A stretch of DNA of 45,478 bases from Oscillospiraceae bacterium (GTDB taxonomy: Bacteria; Bacillota; Clostridia; Oscillospirales; Ruminococcaceae). Below, one piece after another: positions 38,798 to 45,478 of the stretch. Both the position numbers and the translations under genes were made by a program. The first letter of the stretch is position 1. Every line of letters starts with the position of its first letter. The notes beneath the pieces are model-generated. The model was not told the origin of the DNA. It saw only the letters and a program-made list of their open reading frames with translations, and ran no database searches. Location of the stretch: positions 1-45,478 of the forward strand of contig WRAV01000015.1 of the NCBI GenBank assembly GCA_009780025.1. The letters run 5' to 3'.

Positions 38798-41700
38798 ATG
38801 TGTAGTACGTTAAACATTAGGCGTTTTGTAGCCCTAGTTCTTGCGTTGGCCCTCATGATACCTACTGTGGGTATGTTTCCCGCTTTCGCGGATACATATG
38901 TAGCCGAATCTTACGAGTATATTGCAAGTTACGATGCGGGCGAGGATGATCTCGAGGATTACAATTATGAGGCCGATGGGTATATTCCGGAGTGCGATAC
39001 GGGGGAATATGTTCCCGGTGTTCCTGATTACGATGATTCGATGTCTGGCGATGATTATATAGCGGACGAGGATGAGATTGATGACATCGCCGATGCGGCA
39101 GCTGCGCCTGTGGCATTAGGGCAGATGGTGGATTCTTGGGAAGCGTTGCGCGAAGCTATCAATGTGGCGCCTGCTAACGTGCCGGTTACTATTGAGATTG
39201 CGGGGAGCTTTGCGGCACCGGCTGGAGCACCCGGCAACGTAATTGTAATACCGGCAGACCGGCAGATTACGCTTATAAGCACGGAAAACACAGAACGAGT
39301 GCTCACACAGACAAACGCTAGGCAGCGTCACTTTGATGTGCTCGGCAGCTTGAGCTTGGGCCAAAGCATCACTCTGAGTGGCGGTGCGGTCAATAATACG
39401 AATGATTCGGGCGGAGTAGATGTTAGAAGTGGTACGCTAACAATGAACGAGGGCAGTGTGATTGAAAACGCCCACAGGCAAAATCATGCAACTGGCGGTG
39501 CGGTTATGGTTCATGGCAGCGCTGCCGCCTTTGGGACATTTAATTTGAATGGCGGAACGATTCGAAATAATAGCGCTTTTCAAGGTGGCGGGGTGGCTCA
39601 GGGCTCAGATAATTCCCGTATAAATATGAGTGGTGGAAGTATTACAGGCAATATGGCGAGTGGACACGGCGGTGGCGTGTTCGCAGGGGGTCAGTTGGGA
39701 GGGACGATTGCCAGCGGTCTGGGCTTTTATATGACGGGTGGCAGCATAACCAACAACACTGCGGATATTGGTGGTGGGATTTCTGATGGCGGTATTAATC
39801 ACCGCCCAGTCATTTTGGTTGGAGAATATAGTGGCTTATACATAGGCGCGAATACAGTGTTTTACGGCAACACAGCAGGTCGTGGCGCATCTGCGCCGCC
39901 GGATGTAAGACCTTCAAATATTGCGACTACGTCTGCAAGTATTTGGGACCACGCTCTAAACAACTATGATATTAATTTTATGGGTTGGCTGGGACAAACG
40001 CCGGACCAAAGAGCAATAGATTCTTGGGAGAGGCTCAGGTGGGCGGTCAACAATGCACCGGCTAATGTGCCAACTACGCTTGAGATTGCAGAGAGCTTTG
40101 CAGCTGGTGGCTCAGGCAGCCTTTTAGATGGCGCCGAAATTGAAATACCGGTAGACCGGGATATTGCTCTTGTGGGTACAGGGGCGGAGCGGGTGTTGAC
40201 ACAAACGAGAAATCATCAGCGACATTTTGTCGTTTACGGCAGCTTGACCCTGGAGCAAAACATCACGCTAAGGGGCAACGCTGCGGGTATTGCGATTAGC
40301 TCGGGCGGCGTGGAACTTCGTGGTGCCACGCTCACAATGAATGAAGGCAGTGTGATTGAAAACTGTCGTCGGCAAGGAGGAGCAGGTGGTGCTGTATCGC
40401 TTACTGGTGGTTCGACATTTGATATGAATGGCGGCACTATTAGGAACAACGTTGCTTCAAGCGGCGGAGGTGTACGCATTGCTGGAAACTCACGCATGAA
40501 CATGAACAGTGGCAGCATAACTGGAAATGAGGCCCGTGATGATGGCGGCGGAGTGTTTGTACACTCTTCAGCTGGGCCGATTGCCGATGGTTACGGTTTT
40601 TATATGACAGGTGGCAGCATAACTAACAACACTGCGAATGTTGGTGGAGGGATTTCCTCTTGGCGTGCAAGCAGCTTTGTAGTTGTACCGGTGACAAGCT
40701 ATAACGACCTTTTCATAGGCGAAGGCGCAATATTCTATGGCAACACAGCGGGCCTTGGCGCATCCGCGCCGCCGGATAACAGGCTGCCGCACATAGCAAC
40801 CACGCCCACAAGCATCTGGGATTACGCCCTGAACAACTACGATATCAGCTACACAGGCCGGCTAGATCAGATGCCGGAGCCGACAAACCCGGTGGTAGAT
40901 TCCTGGGTAGGGCTGCGCGAGGCAATCGATGCAGCGCCGGCGAATGTGCCAGTAACAATTGAGATTGCGAACAGTTTTGCAGCACCAATTGAAGAACCTC
41001 ACGGTAGCCGTATTACAATACCTGCTGACCGTCAGATTACACTTGTGAGCACTGATACCGAACCAGGGTATTACAATGTACGAACGCTGACACAGACGCG
41101 GTCACAGCGCAACTTTGCTTGGGGTCACTTTTGGGTAAGTGGCAGCTTGACGCTTGAACAAAACATTACGCTGAGCGGTAGTGTGGAGAATGGCACAAAT
41201 CGCTTTGGCGGCGTATTTGTTGAAGGGCGTGGCACCTTTACGATGAACGAAGGTAGCATGATTGAAAATTGCGGTGACAGTGCAGTGGTAGTACATGGCA
41301 ACATGGGAGCAGGCGAATCCAACCGCGCGACATTCTACATGAATGGTGGCACGATTCGCAATAACAGCGGTGCAAACGGTGGTGGAGTGAATGTTAGTGG
41401 GAACTCCCACATGAACATGAGTGGCGGCTCTATTGAAAACAACACTGCAAGCACTCGTGGCGGTGGAATTCACAAAACAGCAGGTAGCGTCAACATTTCC
41501 GGGGGAGTCATCACGGGCAATACTGCGCCTCAAGGCGGCGGCATAAACCTACATGGGGGATCGACGCTTGTAATTACGGGTGGCAGCATTACGAACAACA
41601 CTGCCACGGCAGGCAATGGTGGCGGAATCTTTACACATGCGATAGACCAAATGAATTCGGTATATGTCCCGTCATGGGCTTATAACAACCTACATATCGG

Positions 41701-42751
41701 CGAAGATGTAATATTCTACGGCAACACAGCAAGCAATGGTGCGTCCTTGCCGCCGGTTAATAGATTACCGAATATTGCTATCACCTCAACGAGCATTTGG
41801 GATTACGCGTTAAACAACTACGATATCAACTTCACAGCCCTATTAGGGAGCACGCCGGATTTGATAAACTCTTGGCAAATGCTCAGAAGGGCGGTCTATG
41901 CGGCTCCAGCGAATGTACCCACCACGATTGAGATTGCAAGTAGCTTTGCAGCGGAAGGGCGAAGTCATAGCATGCCTGGTGCGGTTATTCTTATACCTCA
42001 AGACCGTCAGATTAAACTTGTGAGTACAGGGGCAGAACGGGTATTGACACAGACAGGTACACATGATCGGCACTTTCATGTTCAGGGCAGCCTGACCCTT
42101 GGGCAAAACATTACGCTAAGTGGCGGCGCAGAGAATAATACGAATAGTTCGGGTGGGGTGAATATTGTTCCCAGCGGTACGTTTACGATGAACGAGGGCA
42201 GCGTAATTGAAAACTGTCGTTTTATTACCGGAATATCCGGCGGTGCGGTATCGCTTAACGGCGGGTCTGAATTAAACCGAGCAACGTTTTATATGAATGG
42301 TGGTACGATTCAAAATAACACTGCTTTTCACGGCGCGGGTGTAGACGTTCATGCAGGTGGTCGTGTATACATGAGCGGTGGCAGCATCACAGGCAATGTA
42401 GCAAGTGGGCAAGGTGGTGCCATTCATTTGCGGACAGGAGCATGGGAAAGAACCGTAAATAGTACATTTACAATGACAGGTGGCAGCATAACCAACAACA
42501 CCGCCGCTGGTGATGGCGGTGGAATCTGGTCGAAGTGGTCAAACAATTCCCTAACTCTCCCGGCAGATGCCTATAACGATCTCTACGTCGGCGCAAACGC
42601 AATATTCTACGGCAACACATCCGGCCGCGGCGCCTCCGCCCCCCCGGATAACAGACTCCCACACATAGCGACCATCTCCGCAAGTATCTGGGATTCCCCG
42701 CTGAACAACTACGACATTAACTTCACGGGCCGCTTGGGGCAAACACCTTAG
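38798..42751 (+). CDS. secreted four-repeat beta-helix surface protein
   Basis: The 1317-residue protein has a signal peptide (residues 1-31: positively charged start, LVLALALMIP core, FPAFA cleavage site), an acidic, Tyr-rich linker (about 32-110) and four homologous blocks starting DSW/NSW at residues 112, 408, 701 and 1024. Each block of about 295-323 residues has an APANVPVTIEIA start, then many turns such as MNEGSVIENC, MNGGTIRNN, MSGGSITGN and MTGGSITNNTA, and ends IWDYALNNYDI. Repeating GG/NN turns are typical of right-handed parallel beta-helices in adhesins and polysaccharide-active proteins. No SLH, LPXTG, choline-binding or dockerin anchor is present; the protein ends exactly at a block boundary. 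The ATG at 38798 follows GGAGGAAG. Confidence 0.9.
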   Translation: MCSTLNIRRFVALVLALALMIPTVGMFPAFADTYVAESYEYIASYDAGEDDLEDYNYEADGYIPECDTGEYVPGVPDYDDSMSGDDYIADEDEIDDIADAAAAPVALGQMVDSWEALREAINVAPANVPVTIEIAGSFAAPAGAPGNVIVIPADRQITLISTENTERVLTQTNARQRHFDVLGSLSLGQSITLSGGAVNNTNDSGGVDVRSGTLTMNEGSVIENAHRQNHATGGAVMVHGSAAAFGTFNLNGGTIRNNSAFQGGGVAQGSDNSRINMSGGSITGNMASGHGGGVFAGGQLGGTIASGLGFYMTGGSITNNTADIGGGISDGGINHRPVILVGEYSGLYIGANTVFYGNTAGRGASAPPDVRPSNIATTSASIWDHALNNYDINFMGWLGQTPDQRAIDSWERLRWAVNNAPANVPTTLEIAESFAAGGSGSLLDGAEIEIPVDRDIALVGTGAERVLTQTRNHQRHFVVYGSLTLEQNITLRGNAAGIAISSGGVELRGATLTMNEGSVIENCRRQGGAGGAVSLTGGSTFDMNGGTIRNNVASSGGGVRIAGNSRMNMNSGSITGNEARDDGGGVFVHSSAGPIADGYGFYMTGGSITNNTANVGGGISSWRASSFVVVPVTSYNDLFIGEGAIFYGNTAGLGASAPPDNRLPHIATTPTSIWDYALNNYDISYTGRLDQMPEPTNPVVDSWVGLREAIDAAPANVPVTIEIANSFAAPIEEPHGSRITIPADRQITLVSTDTEPGYYNVRTLTQTRSQRNFAWGHFWVSGSLTLEQNITLSGSVENGTNRFGGVFVEGRGTFTMNEGSMIENCGDSAVVVHGNMGAGESNRATFYMNGGTIRNNSGANGGGVNVSGNSHMNMSGGSIENNTASTRGGGIHKTAGSVNISGGVITGNTAPQGGGINLHGGSTLVITGGSITNNTATAGNGGGIFTHAIDQMNSVYVPSWAYNNLHIGEDVIFYGNTASNGASLPPVNRLPNIAITSTSIWDYALNNYDINFTALLGSTPDLINSWQMLRRAVYAAPANVPTTIEIASSFAAEGRSHSMPGAVILIPQDRQIKLVSTGAERVLTQTGTHDRHFHVQGSLTLGQNITLSGGAENNTNSSGGVNIVPSGTFTMNEGSVIENCRFITGISGGAVSLNGGSELNRATFYMNGGTIQNNTAFHGAGVDVHAGGRVYMSGGSITGNVASGQGGAIHLRTGAWERTVNSTFTMTGGSITNNTAAGDGGGIWSKWSNNSLTLPADAYNDLYVGANAIFYGNTSGRGASAPPDNRLPHIATISASIWDSPLNNYDINFTGRLGQTP

Positions 42752-42805
42752 TCATGCTGCTGCTGAGTAGGCGAGGCACGAGCGTTCAAAATGACTGAAT
42801 AACAC

Positions 42806-42848
42806 AAGAAATCCGGTACCCACGAGGTTGCCGGATTTCTTCTTTTGC
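42806..42848 (+). terminator. intrinsic terminator after the surface-protein gene
   Basis: AAGAAATCCGG (42806-42816) pairs with CCGGATTTCTT (42831-42841), followed by CTTTTG. Confidence 0.85.
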
Positions 42849-42894
42849 GGTTCGCAATTGACAAGAGGTCGGGATGTTTAGTGCCTTGAGGACT

Positions 42895-43647
42895 TTATTG
42901 TATCTGCGAGGCGTTCTGGTTAGCCGACTTTTCATATGCCTCTTTGGTCATAATCGATTGTTCCAGCTGCCTGCGGGTTGCATCGTCGATTTTGCCGTCT
43001 GCCCACTGTGAGCCGGCTGTGCGCACCACATCAAGGTAGGCGGCGACTTTTGCCTGAATTTCATGGGCATCCGGGGTAACGGCGAGAACTTCCGGCGGGA
43101 TTTTTTGAGTGGGTAGGCTGAGCAGCGAACCTTGGCCAACAAAAATCTTCTCATACTTGTTGTCCCCGTATCTCCCCTCTGCCCATATGAGGTCAAACAT
43201 TGCCTCTATGCTGGGGTAATTGCCCTTGGCCGTCCAAAAGCCACAGCCTGAGATTAGTATGTTGCGCTGGCTGGAAAGGTCGTATCTGTCCGGGTGGTCA
43301 CCGATCTCGCTTTCTTCCGACATTTCAGGTGACACAAGCGGGAGATTGCGGTCGATAAAACTTTTGAGCTTGCCGGGTATGTTGTAGTAGTAAAGCGGAA
43401 ACGACCAGACAACTACGTCCGCCGCTATAAGCTTTGGCAGAAGCTCGCTCATGCTGTCATTTATCACGCAGCTGCCTGGGGTGTGGAACCAACAGGCAAA
43501 GCAACCCATGCAGTGTTCTATCTTCTGCTCTGTAAGGTCGATAATTTCGGCATTCTGCCAGCCGGCCCCTTCCAAAAAAGCACGCGTTAGATGCATGGTA
43601 CTGCTCTGCTCACCGCGCGGCGAGCCGTTAATAACTAGAACTTTCAT
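42895..43647 (-). CDS. flavodoxin-family NAD(P)H-dependent reductase
   Basis: The 250-residue protein starts MKVLVINGSPRGEQSSTMHL, the FMN-phosphate loop of NADPH-dependent FMN reductase/flavodoxin-like enzymes. CMGCFACW and SFPLYYYNIPGKLKSFIDR follow, typical of the iron-sulfur flavoprotein-like branch, although the compact Cys motif is only partly kept. It likely reduces quinones, nitro- or azo-compounds or disulfides. Its start overlaps the stop of the PadR gene by 4 bp (ATGA), so PadR probably regulates it. Confidence 0.88.
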   Translation of the reverse strand: MKVLVINGSPRGEQSSTMHLTRAFLEGAGWQNAEIIDLTEQKIEHCMGCFACWFHTPGSCVINDSMSELLPKLIAADVVVWSFPLYYYNIPGKLKSFIDRNLPLVSPEMSEESEIGDHPDRYDLSSQRNILISGCGFWTAKGNYPSIEAMFDLIWAEGRYGDNKYEKIFVGQGSLLSLPTQKIPPEVLAVTPDAHEIQAKVAAYLDVVRTAGSQWADGKIDDATRRQLEQSIMTKEAYEKSANQNASQIQ

Positions 43648-44243
43648 TTTATATTCTCCTTATCCAATTCCTTGAGATTTTTAAACCATTCGATGTTGTA
43701 CTTGGTAAGGTCGATGCCGTACTGCAATGTCATTCTCTGAAAGAAGCTCATAGACTGGGCGTTTTCGCGGGCAAAGGCGAGATATTCAGAGTCACTTTTA
43801 AAGTATTCCTCCCACTGCTTTTCTGACGCATCGTTGACTTCGCCAATGACGGACTTAACCGCCAGCAGATACGCCAAGTCTTTTTCAAAAATAGCGATGA
43901 CCTCGTCCATCAGATGCGCGCGCTTTTCGGCGGGCACCATGCCCATGAACAGAAGTTTGCCCAGCTCCATGTTTGTGCCACCGGAAATGTTGGCCGGGGT
44001 CTCGAGCCAGCTAAGAAGCTCGGCGCGACCCTTGTCTGTAATAGAGTATTTTTTCTTGTTGACACTCTTTTCGACGTACTCTGAAAAAGTGATCATCTCC
44101 GCCGCGAGAAGCTTCTTGATTGCAAATTGAATAGCTCCCAAACTATCGCTGCATATGTCTTTGAAGTTTTTCCGGATAATGGTTCTGATTTCGTATACTG
44201 TCAGCCTGCTTGCCATAAGTAAGCCAAGAATCAGCTTATCCAT
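43644..44243 (-). CDS. PadR-family transcriptional regulator
   Basis: The 199-residue protein has the N-terminal PadR winged helix (ILGLLMASRLTVYEIRTIIR, SLGAIQFAIKKLLAAEMI, KKKYSITDKGRAEL) and a helical C-terminal dimerisation domain with WEEYFKSD and an aromatic tail (PadR subfamily 1). It precedes and overlaps the flavodoxin-like gene, suggesting self- and operon repression released by an aromatic or redox-active compound. GAGGAGGTG precedes the ATG. Confidence 0.92.
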   Translation of the reverse strand: MDKLILGLLMASRLTVYEIRTIIRKNFKDICSDSLGAIQFAIKKLLAAEMITFSEYVEKSVNKKKYSITDKGRAELLSWLETPANISGGTNMELGKLLFMGMVPAEKRAHLMDEVIAIFEKDLAYLLAVKSVIGEVNDASEKQWEEYFKSDSEYLAFARENAQSMSFFQRMTLQYGIDLTKYNIEWFKNLKELDKENIK

Positions 44244-44261
44244 AGGTTGCGCACCTCCTCT

Positions 44262-44302
44262 TTAATATTACTAATAGTAACATATCTTAGAGTTGCCGTC
44301 AA
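44262..44302 (-). promoter_or_regulatory. promoter and operator of the PadR/flavodoxin operon
   Basis: On the minus strand TTGACG (44297-44302), 17 bp, TACTAT (44274-44279). The palindrome ATATTACTAATAGTAACATAT lies over the -10, as expected for a PadR autorepression site. Confidence 0.75.
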
Positions 44303-44386
44303 GAGGCTGATTTAAATTTAGCAGCGGTTATTGCAAGAAGATTTTGTGGGAGTTGCCGTTGAGAATTGCGCGGTTATTGTCTTGGC

Positions 44387-44403
44387 TGTCGACTTTTGTC
44401 GAG
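44387..44403 (+). promoter_or_regulatory. two 0A-box-like sites upstream of the Spo0A-like gene
   Basis: TGTCGAC (44387-44393) and TGTCGAG (44397-44403) each match the TGTCGAA box core at six of seven positions and are 10 bp apart, placing them on the same DNA face. Confidence 0.5.
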
Positions 44404-44459
44404 CAAAAAATGTTGAAATTTAGCGATTGTTGTGGTAATGTATTAAGTGTTAAGAGGTG

Positions 44460-45305
44460 ATGGTTATCGTAGAAAAATTCTCAGTGCTAGTTATTGATGA
44501 CGATCCTGAATGGTGCATCAAACTTATAGCACACCTTGGAAAATGCCAGCAATTTGATATAATGAAGCCTATACACTCTGGGGACGCCGCAATCAAACAT
44601 ATTGAGCTGCACAGGCCTGACGCAATTATTCTCGATTTGCTGCTCCCAGTTAATGATGGGCTGTATATTATCGACTACATAGATAGCAGGCTGCCCGACT
44701 ATAGGCCTATAATTTATGTAATGTCAATATTCAACACCGAAAAAATAAATCGGTTGTTGGGTAGTTATGACGTGGTGGACTACTATAGTATCAAACCGGT
44801 GAATCCAGAGTCTGCGACAACTGCGCTGTTTAACCTTCTTACCAGCAAGTCGAGCGACCGAGAGCACTATGTGGAAAAGGTGGAGGATGTCAGTCCACCG
44901 GCAGGCCTCGATTTAGTGGTGGAGGATTATTTGCGCAAACTAGGCATTGGAACAGCTACTCTTCAGACCAAATGCGTTCGTGTGGCTATTGAGATACTCA
45001 TGCAGGCGGACAAAAGTAGCCGAATTGGGATGATGGAGCTATATAGGCAAACTGGGCAACACTTCACCCCGCCACTGTCCACGTCAGCTGTTGATCGCCA
45101 TATTAGGTCTGCGGTTTTTAACATCAAGAAAAAGCGTGCACCTCTTTTTGAGGCGTACTTTCCCGTTATTGGTGTCACTGTCAATAACGGTACGTTTGTG
45201 CGAGAATCCGCTAATATGCTGAGAAGATGGCTTGTAGAGAGTGGCAATGATATAATTCTTAGCGGACAGAATAGCTCGATGCCTCGCATGAATAAAGGTT
45301 TGTAG
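44460..45305 (+). CDS. Spo0A-like response regulator
   Basis: The 281-residue protein has a receiver domain (acidic pair D13/D14, phosphoacceptor D59 in ILDLLLPVNDG, K112 in SIKPVN) and, after a linker, a C-terminal domain of about 110 residues (YLRKLGIGTATLQTKC, RVAIEILMQ, ELYRQTGQHF, AVDRHIRSAVFNI) matching the Spo0A DNA-binding helix pattern but strongly diverged. It also carries an extra tail of about 35 residues. Spo0A controls entry into sporulation; this may be the lineage's Spo0A or, more likely given the divergence, a paralogue. SD-like AAGAGGTGAT overlaps the start, so the exact start (GTG 44457 or ATG 44460) is unsure. No kinase gene is adjacent. Confidence 0.78.
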   Translation: MVIVEKFSVLVIDDDPEWCIKLIAHLGKCQQFDIMKPIHSGDAAIKHIELHRPDAIILDLLLPVNDGLYIIDYIDSRLPDYRPIIYVMSIFNTEKINRLLGSYDVVDYYSIKPVNPESATTALFNLLTSKSSDREHYVEKVEDVSPPAGLDLVVEDYLRKLGIGTATLQTKCVRVAIEILMQADKSSRIGMMELYRQTGQHFTPPLSTSAVDRHIRSAVFNIKKKRAPLFEAYFPVIGVTVNNGTFVRESANMLRRWLVESGNDIILSGQNSSMPRMNKGL

Positions 45306-45321
45306 AGCCTAGCTAGAAATC

Positions 45322-45360
45322 AAAGAGCACAGACCGAAAGGTCTGTGCTCTTTTGTTTTA
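45322..45360 (+). terminator. intrinsic terminator after the Spo0A-like gene
   Basis: A perfect 14-bp stem (45322-45335 with 45340-45353) is capped by a GAAA tetraloop and followed by TTTTGTTTTA. Confidence 0.93.
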
Positions 45361-45478
45361 TAGCTTTAGCGCAACTTAACCCCCGGTTTTACCGGGGGCG
45401 ATAAAAAGCTTTAGCAATAGAAAGCCTCCTGTAGTAGACTAGCAATTGGTTTGGCGACCGCATTACAAGCAACTTAAA
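45361..45478. other. right-edge stretch with a GC hairpin
   Basis: CCCCCGGT-TTT-ACCGGGGG (45382-45400) forms a strong small hairpin flanked by two AGCTTTAGC copies. It is not followed by a T-run, and no gene is recognised before the window ends. Confidence 0.5.

Noticed and set aside
38798-42751. Regular short repeats that might suggest a CRISPR array or microsatellite
   Set aside because: The periodicity is in-frame and degenerate and encodes beta-helix turns; there are no constant repeat/spacer units.
45382-45400. Small GC hairpin as a terminator
   Set aside because: No T-run follows on either strand, and a strong terminator already lies 30 bp upstream.

Overview
The window looks like chromosome from an anaerobic, Gram-positive member of the Clostridia. 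The evidence is an IspH-S1 fusion of clostridial type, a B. subtilis-type iron-sulfur PurF, an agr-type peptide-signalling locus, a Spo0A-like response regulator, a clostripain-family lipoprotein, strong GGAGG ribosome sites with several TTG/GTG starts, and sigma-A promoters with textbook spacing. No rRNA, tRNA, CRISPR array, transposase gene or phage structural gene was seen. Genus cannot be assigned from the sequence alone.

Layout. 1-6250: a C-terminally truncated PiT phosphate transporter, a methyltransferase, an iron-dependent alcohol dehydrogenase, a QueD-like enzyme, a frameshifted TipA-type MerR regulator and a RidA protein, then a 1 kb repeat element. 6250-10930: a minus-strand operon (BaiN-like flavoprotein, Cmk, PlsC, IspH-S1) from one consensus promoter. 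10955-15860: two more repeat elements flank a decayed small-regulator locus, a SEDS protein, a divergent ketol-acid reductoisomerase and a DUF2148 protein. 15920-18190: a MerR/GyrI-type regulator followed by a tandem duplication of a two-gene module (XRE repressor diverging from a 54-55 aa ribbon-helix-helix-like protein). 18340-24860: acetyltransferases, a CrtI-like oxidoreductase, a SPL-type radical SAM protein, a DUF3788 protein and an XRE/membrane-protein pair. 25018-28540: clostripain-like lipoprotein, NfeD and an SPFH protein. 28606-34141: purF, purM, purN, a GNAT gene and purH. 34211-38420: repeat element, hslO, then an agr locus (agrC, a short repeat element, agrD, agrB). 38798-45478: a 1317-residue four-repeat beta-helix surface protein, a flavodoxin-like reductase with its PadR regulator, and a Spo0A-like response regulator.

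Three things stand out. First, the XRE/RHH-like module occurs three times. The two intact tandem copies have the same promoter/operator geometry but different 14-bp operator sequences (TAAGATATATCTTA type versus TGGGACNNGTCCCA type), while the 3' parts of the XRE genes are nearly identical. This looks like duplicated switches that became mutually insulated. Second, a family of large (about 0.7-1.0 kb) inverted-repeat elements occupies intergenic spaces four times, plus a 188-bp deletion form. All full copies share nested hairpin arms and a nearly invariant 33-bp core and have no convincing gene. Third, the agr locus encodes an AgrD-like peptide with no cysteine, which suggests a serine-based ring or a non-cyclic signal; it has no adjacent LytTR regulator.

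All functional calls rest on motif recognition by eye; no database search was run.
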